Position numbers and translations under genes: made by a program
Notes under the pieces: generated by a model
Databases searched by the model: none
Told to the model about the DNA's origin: nothing
The model's input: only the letters and a program-made list of their open reading frames with translations
In this document: piece by piece, positions 1 to 6,767 of the stretch
Layout: every line of letters begins with the position of its first letter
Position numbering within the stretch: position 1 is the stretch's first letter
DNA from: Lachnospiraceae bacterium
GTDB lineage: Bacteria; Bacillota; Clostridia; Lachnospirales; Lachnospiraceae
NCBI GenBank assembly: GCA_017542245.1
Contig: JAFXXN010000127.1
Coordinates: forward strand, 1 to 33,192
DNA length: 33,192 nt
Direction: 5' to 3'

Positions 1-2
1 TT

Positions 3-941
3 ACTGCAAATAAAGAGGGTATGGCAGTAATAACCGCAAAGTATGGAAAGAAAGTATATGAGTGTTCAGTCAGTGTTTCCGGAGGAACTGAGGATAGCTT
101 AATCATTTATTTTTCAGCTACAGGCACAACCGGTGATGCAGCCGGGAAAATACAGGAGGCTGTCGGTGCAGATATCGTAAGGCTGGTTCCAAAAACAGAT
201 TATTCTTCAGCAGACCTTAAATACACTGATAACAGCTGCAGGGCAAACAAAGAACAGGCTGAAAATACTATGCCTGCCATTTCAACTGTGATCAGGAACA
301 TCGACCAATACAACACCATATATATCGGATATCCTATTTGGCATGGAAAGGAACCGGGTGTGATCAGGACATTCCTTTCTAAATACAGCATGGAAGGAAA
401 GACAGTGCTTCCATTTTGTACATCCGGAAGCAGCGGGATATCAGGGAGCATGCAGCATATAAGGGATATGGCAGAGGGTGCCGATGTAAAAAACGGAAAA
501 GACCTGACGCATTCATCCGTAAAGGATATTGAAGAATGGATAAAAACGGAAACTGAAATGCCTGTTAAATCAGATGACGGAGGCTATAAAGCAAAAGATA
601 TGAAAATGAAAATCGGAAATAAAGAAGTTGATGTCATTTGGGAAGACAATGAATCAGTAAAAGCATTAAGGGAACTTGTCGGATCAGGAACAGTTTCGAT
701 AAAAATGTCAATGTACGGTGGATTTGAACAGGTCGGTGAGATTGGGACAAGCCTTCCGAGAAATGATGCCCAGACCACGACTTTGTGTGGTGACATTGTT
801 CTATATTCTGGAAATAAGCTTGTAGTATTCTATGGATCAAATTCGTGGAGCTATACAAGGCTTGGCAAAATTACCGGGTTGGATAGGGCACAACTGACAG
901 AGCTACTATCTGAAGGTGATGTAACAATAACGATATGGTAA
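3..941 (+). CDS. Ig-like / flavodoxin / cyclophilin-like surface protein (5' partial)
   Basis: The reading frame is open from the first complete codon, so the gene begins upstream of the window; the ATG at 21 is internal. The first ~24 residues (TANKEGMAVITAKYGKK then VYECSVSV) look like the end of a bacterial Big_2 Ig-like domain. A flavodoxin-like domain follows (roughly residues 30-180 counted from 21): SLIIYFSATGTT resembles the FMN phosphate-binding loop, and GYPIWHG and TSGSSGISGS match later flavin-binding loops. The last ~105 residues resemble the cyclophilin-like domain often found behind such flavodoxins (around SLPRNDAQTT and VVFYGSNSWSYTRLG). The family binds FMN and probably acts in redox chemistry; the Ig-like domain suggests cell-surface placement. 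No SD-supported start exists at 21. Domain calls are by eye; the exact substrate is unknown. Confidence 0.8.
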   Translation, partial: TANKEGMAVITAKYGKKVYECSVSVSGGTEDSLIIYFSATGTTGDAAGKIQEAVGADIVRLVPKTDYSSADLKYTDNSCRANKEQAENTMPAISTVIRNIDQYNTIYIGYPIWHGKEPGVIRTFLSKYSMEGKTVLPFCTSGSSGISGSMQHIRDMAEGADVKNGKDLTHSSVKDIEEWIKTETEMPVKSDDGGYKAKDMKMKIGNKEVDVIWEDNESVKALRELVGSGTVSIKMSMYGGFEQVGEIGTSLPRNDAQTTTLCGDIVLYSGNKLVVFYGSNSWSYTRLGKITGLDRAQLTELLSEGDVTITIW

Positions 942-983
942 TAATTTCTGAGTAAGTTCATAGGAAAAGATTGGGGGATAACG

Positions 984-1220
984 GTGGATCTTAAAACGCT
1001 GGTAGAAGGCCTGGCAGATACAGGATATGGCGATGAACAAAAGCTGACGGCGTCCGGATTCTTTAAATCCGGAAGTATGGATGAATTGGTCAGATTTCTT
1101 AAGAAATGCAGATGCCGCCTAATGGATGAGATGCATGAGAGCCAAAGAAGAGTAGACCGTATGGATTATCTTATAAGGAGTGCAGAAAAAGAAGCTTATA
1201 AAAAAACAGGAGGAAAATGA
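984..1220 (+). CDS. Small helical protein of unknown function
   Basis: A 78-aa protein starting with GTG, chosen because GGGGGA (973-978) sits 5 nt upstream; the stop is 3 nt before the next gene's ATG, so it is probably co-transcribed and translationally coupled with the metallophosphoesterase. The second half (from about residue 30) is charged and predicted helical, with a heptad-like run through MDELVRFLKKCRCRLMDEM and QRRVDRMDYLI, resembling the C-terminal helices of MerR-type or other dimerising regulators, but it has no DNA-binding domain. I do not recognise the family. No signal peptide or membrane segment is present. It could be a small regulatory or scaffolding partner of a neighbouring product; that is inference from position only. 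Confidence 0.7.
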   Translation: MDLKTLVEGLADTGYGDEQKLTASGFFKSGSMDELVRFLKKCRCRLMDEMHESQRRVDRMDYLIRSAEKEAYKKTGGK

Positions 1221-1223
1221 GAT

Positions 1224-2369
1224 ATGAATACGGCATGGACGATTATATTTAGCGGAATGATATTGGCAGCTATCGCAAGCATCTTTTTCCTGTGGTCGAG
1301 ATTCTGCAAATTTGGAATAATCAGGAAGATATCAGGTGATAAGAAATGGCTCAAAAGAGTGCTGGGCCTGATCCCGATGCTGGTATTAGGCATATTCGCA
1401 TGGATTGATACGGTTAATACAGCGATAATAATGATACATATGAGCATCTGCTGGATAATAGTTGAGCTGATAGCGCTTCTCACAAGGAAGATATGTGGGA
1501 GAAAACATGAAGAAAAAAACGGTGATTTCGGAAGCATTGACGGAAAGTTTCGCCCTTATGCTGTCGGAATAATTGTCATAATCATAGAAGTATGCTATTT
1601 TACAGTTGGATGGTATCTGGCACATAATGTGTGGGAGACCTCCTATACAGTAACAACTGATAAGGAAATAGGAAAGGATGGTCTAAAAATAGCATTCTTT
1701 GCAGATTCCCATGTCGGTGCCCTGTTTGACGGAGAAGGGTTTGCGGAACACTTACAGAGAATCCAGGCTACAGAGCCGGATATACTACTGATACCGGGTG
1801 ATTTTGTAGATGATGATACTACAAAGGATGATATGATAACGTGCTGTGAAGCTCTGTCAGGTTTTACTTGCAAATATGGTAAATATTTCGTATATGGGAA
1901 TCATGATAAAGGTTATTATCAGTACAGGAATTTTAATTCTGAAGAACTGAGAAATGAGCTTGAAAAAGCAGGCGTTATCATACTTGAAGATGAATATGTT
2001 CTTGTGGATGACAGGTTTTATATAATTGGACGGCAGGACATGTCAGTAGAGGACCGCAAAGATATACAAAGAGTCATTTCAGATATTGACACGTCAAAGT
2101 ACATGATAGTTCTTGATCACCAGCCGACTGATTACGCGGCGGAAGCTGCTGCAGAAGTTGATCTGGTTCTGTCAGGACATACACATGGAGGGCAGCTTAT
2201 AGAGATGAAGCTCGCATCACTTCTTATGGGTGCCAATGACAGGACTTATGGTACTGAAAAAAGAGAAAAGACGGATTTTATCGTAACGAGCGGAATTGCA
2301 GACTGGGCTATAAAATTTAAGACAGGAACGAAATCTGAATACTGCATTGTAAACATTATGGGCAGATAA
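1224..2369 (+). CDS. Membrane-anchored calcineurin-like metallophosphoesterase
   Basis: A 381-aa protein with an SD (AGGAGG) 9-10 nt upstream of ATG 1224. The N-terminal ~135 residues hold about four hydrophobic segments (roughly 7-24, 46-62, 65-87, 112-135). The catalytic domain starts near residue 150 and shows the complete metallophosphoesterase motif set: DSH (161-163), GD (192-193), GNHD (225-228), DHQP (298-301) and GHTHGG (318-323), which coordinate two divalent metals. This arrangement (TM helices plus phosphoesterase) is that of the YkuE/YaeI-like branch, whose members act on lipid or envelope phosphoesters; the substrate here is not known. It lies last in a short operon with the small helical protein and is followed by a terminator. 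Length and motifs look intact. Confidence 0.92.
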   Translation: MNTAWTIIFSGMILAAIASIFFLWSRFCKFGIIRKISGDKKWLKRVLGLIPMLVLGIFAWIDTVNTAIIMIHMSICWIIVELIALLTRKICGRKHEEKNGDFGSIDGKFRPYAVGIIVIIIEVCYFTVGWYLAHNVWETSYTVTTDKEIGKDGLKIAFFADSHVGALFDGEGFAEHLQRIQATEPDILLIPGDFVDDDTTKDDMITCCEALSGFTCKYGKYFVYGNHDKGYYQYRNFNSEELRNELEKAGVIILEDEYVLVDDRFYIIGRQDMSVEDRKDIQRVISDIDTSKYMIVLDHQPTDYAAEAAAEVDLVLSGHTHGGQLIEMKLASLLMGANDRTYGTEKREKTDFIVTSGIADWAIKFKTGTKSEYCIVNIMGR

Positions 2370-2390
2370 TAAACCAAATATATTATACAA

Positions 2391-2432
2391 GGGCTGAGTG
2401 AACGGTCACGGAGAGAGTTTGCTCTCGAAGTG
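2391..2432 (+). repeat. Dispersed hairpin repeat, copy A
   Basis: This segment lies between the phosphoesterase stop and its terminator. It shares its first 15 bases (GGGCTGAGTGAACGG) exactly with copy B at 25600-25614, and then a hairpin of the type GAGAG..TTGCTCTCGA also present in B. The 3' part (GAAGTG) is diverged from the GAG(A/G)TGACA(C/T)TGACA end of the other copies. Related elements are at 11895-11940, 22777-22823, 25570-25652 and 31089-31138. Confidence 0.6.
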
Positions 2433-2442
2433 TTTGTTAAGC

Positions 2443-2477
2443 ATCGAGTAGGAGAAGAATCTCCTGCTCGATTTTTT
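2443..2477 (+). terminator. Rho-independent terminator after metallophosphoesterase
   Basis: A 12-bp stem ATCGAGTAGGAG (2443-2454) pairs with CTCCTGCTCGAT (2461-2472), with one U-G wobble, around the loop AAGAAT, and is followed by a run of T to 2477. It ends the operon that contains the flavodoxin-like, helical and phosphoesterase genes. Confidence 0.88.
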
Positions 2478-2553
2478 GCTTACATATGAAATACTGATTT
2501 CCTGCAAGAATGATGAGAATTTAGATTTAGGTGACTCTTTTTTATCAGTGATA

Positions 2554-2600
2554 TTGACATATGTCAGAATAAATGATATATTCTATATTGACATATGTCA
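2554..2600 (+). promoter_or_regulatory. Promoter with two identical palindromic operators
   Basis: TTGACA (2554-2559), a 17-bp spacer and TATATT (2577-2582) form a sigma-A promoter. The perfect 12-bp palindrome TGACATATGTCA occurs twice, at 2555-2566 (overlapping the -35) and 2589-2600 (over the expected start site), 34 bp centre to centre. The two sites sit where a dimeric repressor would block RNA polymerase. The obvious candidate is the DUF134 helix-turn-helix protein encoded immediately downstream; that assignment is inference. Confidence 0.8.
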
Positions 2601-2613
2601 GAAAGGATAAGCT

Positions 2614-3351
2614 ATGCCGAAAAATACTAAGTGCAGAAGAATATCAGGTCTTCCCGGACAGTTCGGATTTGTTCCGGCTGATAATGTTGAAGCTGGTGCA
2701 GTACAGTTAACCTTTGATGAGTTTGAAACGATACGCTTGCTGGACGCTGAAGGACTGACGCAGGAAAAGTGTGCAGAGAAAATGGGAGTCGCAAGAACTA
2801 CGGTAACGGCTATGTATGACAGCGCCAGAAAAAAGATTGCTAAAGTACTTGTCGAGGGCAGAAGCCTAGTCATTTCCGGCGGGAACGTGAGATTTAGTAT
2901 CTCACAATATGGAAGTCTTGGCAAATTAAAAACTAAAGGAGATAATGTGATGAGAGTTGCGGTAACTTATGACAATGGGGAGATTTTTCAACATTTTGGA
3001 CATACAGAGCAGTTCAAGGTTTATGATATTGAGGATGGAAAAATCGTACATGAAGAGGTTATAGATACCGACGGCCAAGGACATGGTGCTCTTGCAGGCT
3101 TTTTGTTCGGTGGCAATGTGGATACCCTGATCTGTGGAGGAATAGGCGGCGGGGCACAGGCTGCCCTTAATGATGCCGGGATTACCCTTTATGGCGGAGT
3201 GTCCGGGAATGCTGATGAAGCCGTGAAGGCATTGCTTGAAGGAAAGCTTGATTACAATCCAAGCGTAAAGTGTAATCATCATGGTGAAGGCCATAACTGT
3301 TCCGAAGATCATAATGAAGATCATCATTGCGGAGGTTACTGTGCTCATTGA
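2614..3351 (+). CDS. DUF134 regulator fused to NifX/NifB-type dinitrogenase cofactor domain
   Basis: A 245-aa protein with AAAGGA 6 nt before ATG 2614. Residues 1-~100 are a DUF134 domain: CRRISGLP near the start, LTFDEFETIRLLDAEGLTQE, and a sigma-70 region-4-like helix-turn-helix (about 48-78, CAEKMGVARTTVTAMYDSAR). Residues ~113-212 form a dinitrogenase iron-molybdenum cofactor biosynthesis (NifX/NifB C-terminal) domain, starting MRVAVTYDNGEIFQHFGHT and including GGIGGGAQAAL. The last 26 residues are rich in His and Cys and look like a metal-binding tail. In many genomes DUF134 and NifX-like proteins are separate; here they are one chain, suggesting a DNA-binding protein with a metal- or cluster-sensing domain. 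It overlaps the next gene by 11 bp and is probably the autoregulator of its operon. The metal sensed is unknown. Confidence 0.9.
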   Translation: MPKNTKCRRISGLPGQFGFVPADNVEAGAVQLTFDEFETIRLLDAEGLTQEKCAEKMGVARTTVTAMYDSARKKIAKVLVEGRSLVISGGNVRFSISQYGSLGKLKTKGDNVMRVAVTYDNGEIFQHFGHTEQFKVYDIEDGKIVHEEVIDTDGQGHGALAGFLFGGNVDTLICGGIGGGAQAALNDAGITLYGGVSGNADEAVKALLEGKLDYNPSVKCNHHGEGHNCSEDHNEDHHCGGYCAH

Positions 3352-3895
3352 CTTGTTTTTAACCTTTGCTAAGATAGGTATGTTCACATTCGGAGGGGGA
3401 TACGCAATGATCGCCCTTATAGAAAAAACCTGTGTAGAAGATAAGAAATGGATTTCTCATGATGAGATGATGGATGTAACTGTAATAGCTGAGTCCACAC
3501 CGGGTCCGATAGCGATCAACTGTGCAACTTATGTAGGATACAAACAGGGGAAGCTTATCGGTTCGGTTGCAGCAACACTGGGTATGATACTCCCGTCATT
3601 TATCCTGATATATATTGTAGCGCAGTTTTTGGACGGATTTCTTGAGATTACATGGATAGCCAATGCGTTCAAGGGTATTAAGATTGCTGTGGGGATTTTG
3701 ATAATAGATGCGGCCCTGAAAATGCTGAAGAAGATGAAGAAAAAACCATTTCAGATAAGCATGGTTGTAAGCTCGGCTGTTGTAATGTTATTGATAAGCT
3801 TTTTCTCAATAGAGATATCATCAATGGTACTGATGCTTGCGGCAGCCTTTATAGGCATTATTGTAATGTTGATTTTTAAAACCGACAGACAATAG
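3341..3895 (+). CDS. Chromate transporter, half-size subunit 1
   Basis: A 184-aa membrane protein. I place the start at GTG 3341, with GGAGG (3331-3335) 5 nt upstream; a more distant ATG at 3281 would add an unlikely tail inside the regulator gene. The start overlaps the regulator's stop, so translation is probably coupled. The N-terminal FAKIGMFTFGGGYAMIALIE, then STPGPIAINCATYVGYK, are the signature FGGGY and PGP segments of the CHR (ChrA) superfamily; about five to six hydrophobic segments follow. Short-chain CHR proteins occur as pairs that together equal one full-length ChrA. Function in the family is oxyanion (chromate) efflux in exchange for sulfate or protons; the true substrate in this anaerobe is uncertain. 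Confidence 0.9.
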   Translation: MLIDLFLTFAKIGMFTFGGGYAMIALIEKTCVEDKKWISHDEMMDVTVIAESTPGPIAINCATYVGYKQGKLIGSVAATLGMILPSFILIYIVAQFLDGFLEITWIANAFKGIKIAVGILIIDAALKMLKKMKKKPFQISMVVSSAVVMLLISFFSIEISSMVLMLAAAFIGIIVMLIFKTDRQ

Positions 3896-3906
3896 AGGGA
3901 TAAAAG

Positions 3907-4470
3907 ATGATATATATAGATCTGATTATAGGATTTCTTGAAGTCGGATTCCTTTCTTTTGGCGGAGGATATGCTGCCATACCTCTTATACGTGATGTGG
4001 TTTTGTCATATGGCTGGCTGGATGAGGAAATGCTGACATATATGGTTGCCGTAAGCGAGAGCTCTCCCGGACCTATCATGGTAAATATGGCGACATATGT
4101 CGGAAGCCTTAAAGGAGGTATTCTGGGCGCCATCATAGCAACTGTAGCTGTGGTTCTTCCGGCATTTCTGATAATACTTCTGATTATGGTCTTATTAAGA
4201 AAAATTCTTCAGAACAGATATATGAAGGCCGCTCTGGGTGGGATGAAGCCGTGTATTATAGGCATAATCCTGACAACCGGTATAATTATGGTGTTAAGAA
4301 ACTGTGGAATATTAATAGGAAATAATTCCATCGATATATTGACTATTATGCTTACGTGTGGCATGGGAGTGATATATTTTGGCTCAAGAAAAGTACTGAA
4401 AAAGGGAATATCTCCCATAGGCCTGATTGGATTATCTGCAGTAGTCGGAGCCGTAGCATATGGTATATAA
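3907..4470 (+). CDS. Chromate transporter, half-size subunit 2
   Basis: A 187-aa membrane protein, with GAGGGA 6 nt before ATG 3907 and only 11 nt after the preceding stop. It repeats the same CHR signatures as its neighbour: FLSFGGGYAAIPLI near the N-terminus and SSPGPIMVNMATYVG around residue 60, then about four to five hydrophobic segments. The two subunits are paralogous halves expected to form a heterodimer of opposite membrane topology. Being the last gene of an operon headed by a metal-domain regulator, it likely exports an oxyanion or metal complex that the regulator senses. No clear intrinsic terminator follows, only a T-poor hairpin at 4509-4544. Confidence 0.9.
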   Translation: MIYIDLIIGFLEVGFLSFGGGYAAIPLIRDVVLSYGWLDEEMLTYMVAVSESSPGPIMVNMATYVGSLKGGILGAIIATVAVVLPAFLIILLIMVLLRKILQNRYMKAALGGMKPCIIGIILTTGIIMVLRNCGILIGNNSIDILTIMLTCGMGVIYFGSRKVLKKGISPIGLIGLSAVVGAVAYGI

Positions 4471-4508
4471 CAAAAGTAGATGCTAACCATCGTTTTGGTA
4501 GGGTAAAA

Positions 4509-4544
4509 CACCAAAGTTCAAGCGATGACTGTTGAACTTTGGTG
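4509..4544. repeat. Perfect 13-bp inverted repeat
   Basis: CACCAAAGTTCAA (4509-4521) and TTGAACTTTGGTG (4532-4544) are exact inverted copies around a 10-nt loop. A second weaker pairing is possible outside it (TGCTAA near 4481 with TTAGCA near 4551). No T run follows, so it is not a classical terminator. Between it and the next gene there is a short direct repeat (TTTGCGTCAC twice, about 4567-4587). The 237-base gap otherwise shows no convincing gene. Confidence 0.7.
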
Positions 4545-4707
4545 AAGGATTTAGCAGAGAAGGATTTGCGTCACCTTTGCGTCACTTGAGGATGAGACGC
4601 CTCTATCCCTATATGGAGAAAAAAGTATTGCCCGGACAGTGGAGATAAATTCAAGTTTTGCCGAATAGTAAGATATTTTAGGTTAATAGATGAGGAGTGT
4701 CAGAAAA

Positions 4708-5178
4708 ATGAGTATCATATACGGTGAGGCAACAAAGGCCGATATTAACGAACTAATACGTATGCGAATCGCATATATGATAGATGATTTTGGATCAATT
4801 ACTGAACAAGAGAGAAAAGGCATGGAAACACAGTTGCCAGACTATTTTGCACGAAAACTTGGTACTGAGCTGATAGCGTTTATTGCAAAGGATGAAAGCA
4901 AAATAGTGTCTGTTGCATACTTACATATTATTGAGATGCCGGCAAATTCGATGCTCCTAAACGGTCTGTACGGTGAGGTTTTGAGCGTGTATACGGAACC
5001 CGATTATCGTGGACAGGGAATATGTACCAAGATTATAAAAAATCTTGTTGAATATGGAAAAAGGATTGGGCTAGGACGCATTGATTTATCAGCTACTGAT
5101 GAAGGATATCCAATTTATGCCAAAATTGGTTTTAAAGACAAAGAACACAGATATAGTGATATGCGTTATATATATTGA
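4708..5178 (+). CDS. GNAT-family N-acetyltransferase
   Basis: A 156-aa protein. I prefer ATG 4708 because GAGGAG (4692-4697) lies just upstream; an in-frame ATG at 4690 would add six residues but has no good ribosome binding site. The GNAT fold is shown by a conserved motif A (LSVYTEPDYRGQGICTKII), with the R-G-Q-G-I-C segment that binds the acetyl-CoA pyrophosphate, and by a C-terminal YPIYAKIGFK, typical of the motif B region. GNAT enzymes transfer an acetyl group to amines of small molecules or proteins; the acceptor cannot be deduced. It is preceded by a 237-base intergenic region and is followed after 38 nt by a small membrane peptide. Confidence 0.88.
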   Translation: MSIIYGEATKADINELIRMRIAYMIDDFGSITEQERKGMETQLPDYFARKLGTELIAFIAKDESKIVSVAYLHIIEMPANSMLLNGLYGEVLSVYTEPDYRGQGICTKIIKNLVEYGKRIGLGRIDLSATDEGYPIYAKIGFKDKEHRYSDMRYIY

Positions 5179-5216
5179 GATTTAAAATAATATAGGTTTT
5201 AAAGGAATTTCCAAAA

Positions 5217-5333
5217 ATGATAAAAAACAAGAAATTATTCGTTTTAATAAGCACGCTGGTCATAGTGCTGGATTGCACTATTGATATTTTACTGCTCAGA
5301 TTGTTTTGGAAAAAGCAGGAGAGGAGACTTTAA
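5217..5333 (+). CDS. Small membrane peptide (38 aa)
   Basis: A short reading frame of 38 codons with AAAGGA (5201-5206) upstream of ATG 5217. The product starts MIKNKK, has one hydrophobic segment (LFVLISTLVIVLDCTIDILL) and ends in a basic tail (KKQERRL), fitting a single-pass inner-membrane peptide of positive-inside topology. Its last codons contain the GGAGAGGAG ribosome binding site of the DUF1848 gene, which starts 7 nt after its stop, so the two may be coupled. I do not recognise a family. It may also be a remnant of a longer gene. Confidence 0.4.
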   Translation: MIKNKKLFVLISTLVIVLDCTIDILLLRLFWKKQERRL

Positions 5334-5339
5334 CTAGAT

Positions 5340-6275
5340 ATGATCATACAGACAGGTATGAGGACGGATATACCGGCATTTTATCCGGAATGGCTGATAA
5401 ACAGGATTAAAGAAGGATATGTCTTGGTTAGGAACCCTTACAATCCGGCTCAGGTGACACGATACAGTTTATCTCCGGAAGTAGTGGACCTTATGGTGTT
5501 TTGTACCAAAAATCCCGAGCCGATGCTGAAGTATATGGAATATTTAAGGAAATACGGACAGTATTGGTTTGTAACAATCACACCTTATGGTAAGGATATA
5601 GAGCCGAATGTCCCGGATAAGGACACCATAATGGAATCGTTCAAAAATCTTTCAGATGCTGTAGGCGCTGACAGTATCGGGTGGAGATACGATCCAATCA
5701 TTGTTGATGCTGAACATGATGCAGGATGGCATATCGCAGAATTCGAAAAGATGGCGAAAAACCTTGCAGGCTATACCAGAACGTGCGTGATCAGTTTTAT
5801 AGACATCTATAAAAAGGTTGAACGTAATTTCCCGAAAACCAAAGAGGTAAGTAGGAACGACCGGCTGAGAATAGGGAAAACGTTTATAGATATCGCAAGC
5901 GGTTACGGCATGGTGATAAAACCATGTGCGGAAGGAAATGAACTTGAGCCATATGGTGCTGACTGTTCCGGATGTATGACAGTAAAAACTTTTGAAAGTG
6001 CAATACATGCGCATCTGAATGTCCCCAAAAGAGGGAAGAACCAGAGAAATGGCGAATGTGCCTGCCTGCTCGGCACCGATATCGGGGCTTATGATACCTG
6101 CGGACATCTATGTAAGTATTGTTATGCAAATGCGAATGTAGCGCTTGTAAAGGAAAACATGAACAGGCATAACCCTAATTCACCGTTCCTAATAGGTGAA
6201 GGAACAGCGGATGATGTGTTTCATCAAGCAGAGCAGAAAAGCTGGATAGACAATCAGCTGAGATTTGACATTTGA
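5340..6275 (+). CDS. DUF1848 family protein (radical-SAM-like, Cys-rich)
   Basis: A 311-aa protein with GAGAGGAG just upstream of ATG 5340. The start (MIIQTGMRTDIPAFYPEWL), the segment RNPYNPAQVTRYSL and the internal FCTKNPEPML, VTITPYG and GWRYDPIIV are typical of DUF1848. The C-terminal third is rich in cysteine: DCSGC, GECACLL, and a terminal CGHLCKYCYANAN (about residues 259-271), resembling the iron-sulfur cluster motif of radical SAM and spore photoproduct lyase-like enzymes although placed C-terminally. DUF1848 proteins are widespread in anaerobes, with no established reaction. It appears full length. The antitoxin leader region follows 14 nt after its stop. Confidence 0.88.
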   Translation: MIIQTGMRTDIPAFYPEWLINRIKEGYVLVRNPYNPAQVTRYSLSPEVVDLMVFCTKNPEPMLKYMEYLRKYGQYWFVTITPYGKDIEPNVPDKDTIMESFKNLSDAVGADSIGWRYDPIIVDAEHDAGWHIAEFEKMAKNLAGYTRTCVISFIDIYKKVERNFPKTKEVSRNDRLRIGKTFIDIASGYGMVIKPCAEGNELEPYGADCSGCMTVKTFESAIHAHLNVPKRGKNQRNGECACLLGTDIGAYDTCGHLCKYCYANANVALVKENMNRHNPNSPFLIGEGTADDVFHQAEQKSWIDNQLRFDI

Positions 6276-6289
6276 AGGAGATGGAGATA

Positions 6290-6370
6290 ATGTTTTTGGA
6301 AAAAAGCGTTTAAAAAGCTAAAAAATCTTCCTCTAAAACGAAAATCTGTTTTATATGAGAAAAAAGCGTT
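6290..6370 (+). other. 60-bp insertion between 12-bp direct repeats at the antitoxin 5' end
   Basis: AAGGAG (6275-6280) is well placed for ATG 6290, which reads MFLEKSV and then stops (TAA 6311). The 12-mer GAAAAAAGCGTT occurs at 6299-6310 and again, exactly 60 bp later, at 6359-6370, right before the antitoxin ATG. Removing 6311-6370 would join the leader in frame to the antitoxin (…KSV-MMIELRNKF…). The inserted segment also has a 6-bp hairpin (TAAAAC…GTTTTA). Either an insertion or duplication truncated the original start, or the segment is skipped in some way. Confidence 0.65.
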
Positions 6371-6613
6371 ATGATGATAGAATTGAGAAATAAGTTTACC
6401 GATATTGAAAATGTTGTTAATGGCGGAGAAACTGTGTTTTTAACAAAGAACGGGTACGGCTCCATGGTTGTCATGAGCATTGAAGCATATTCAAGAATGA
6501 CCCAGAACGTAGAAAAGTCTTTGGATGAGGCTGACAAATATGCAGAAACTCATTCCGAAAGGATGTCTCACGAAGAAGTGTTTAGTAAATTAAGGAGACA
6601 GTTAAATGGGTGA
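6371..6613 (+). CDS. Phd/YefM-type antitoxin
   Basis: An 80-aa protein with the type II Phd/YefM antitoxin pattern: a short N-terminal strand (MMIELRNKFTDIENVV), GGETVFLTKNGYGSMVVMSIEAY, and a helical C-terminus that normally wraps the toxin (SHEEVFSKLRRQLNG). Phd/YefM proteins bind their own operator and neutralise a RelE-, ParE- or Doc-like toxin. The ATG used here has a poor ribosome binding site, and the better start upstream (6290) is separated by a 60-bp insertion with a stop. A toxin gene would be expected to overlap its end, but only a remnant is visible, so this is probably an orphan antitoxin. Confidence 0.85.
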   Translation: MMIELRNKFTDIENVVNGGETVFLTKNGYGSMVVMSIEAYSRMTQNVEKSLDEADKYAETHSERMSHEEVFSKLRRQLNG

Positions 6614-6767
6614 AGTCAAATATGAATTGAGTTATCTTTTTTCTAACTTAGCAGGGGCGGTGAACGCTTCGACTCCGGTCGCCGGCATTAGTATGAGAAT
6701 CCGAAAATCTTTGTTTATCAAAGGTTTTCGGATCTTTTCTTTTTTCTGTTTGCTTACTAGGTATTGA
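6606..6767 (+). pseudogene. Truncated remnant of a RelE/ParE-like toxin
   Basis: An ATG at 6606 overlaps the antitoxin stop by 8 bases, the usual coupling between antitoxin and toxin. The first residues, MGEVKYELSYL, look like the first strand of RelE/ParE toxins, but the frame then reads through unrelated sequence (NLAGAVNASTPVAGIS) and across a terminator hairpin to a stop at 6765-6767 (53 codons). None of the toxin's catalytic body is present. I conclude that the toxin was deleted and a foreign terminator sequence now follows its first codons. The resemblance rests on only about 11 residues plus position. Confidence 0.4.
6699..6746 (+). terminator. Rho-independent terminator
   Basis: A 15-bp stem, ATCCGAAAATCTTTG (6699-6713) with CAAAGGTTTTCGGAT (6719-6733) and one U-G wobble, closes a 5-nt loop and is followed by a T-rich tract (CTTTTCTTTTTTC). 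It ends transcription of the DUF1848/antitoxin region immediately before the next promoter. Confidence 0.88.

Noticed and set aside
21-941. Treating ATG 21 as the start of the flavodoxin-like protein
   Set aside because: The frame is open to the window edge, the preceding residues fit an Ig-like domain, and there is no spaced ribosome binding site; the gene is partial.
3281-3340. Start of the first chromate-transporter subunit at ATG 3281
   Set aside because: It would overlap the regulator by 71 bases and add a tail unlike the family; GTG 3341 has GGAGG 5 nt upstream.
4091-4102. Palindrome CGACATATGTCG as a third operator site of the chromate operon
   Set aside because: It lies inside the second subunit gene and encodes the conserved ATYVG segment of the family, so the match is explained by coding.
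6655-6690. tRNA-like 3' end (CTTCGACTCC near 6667)
   Set aside because: The T-stem does not pair and no anticodon or D arm can be found upstream.
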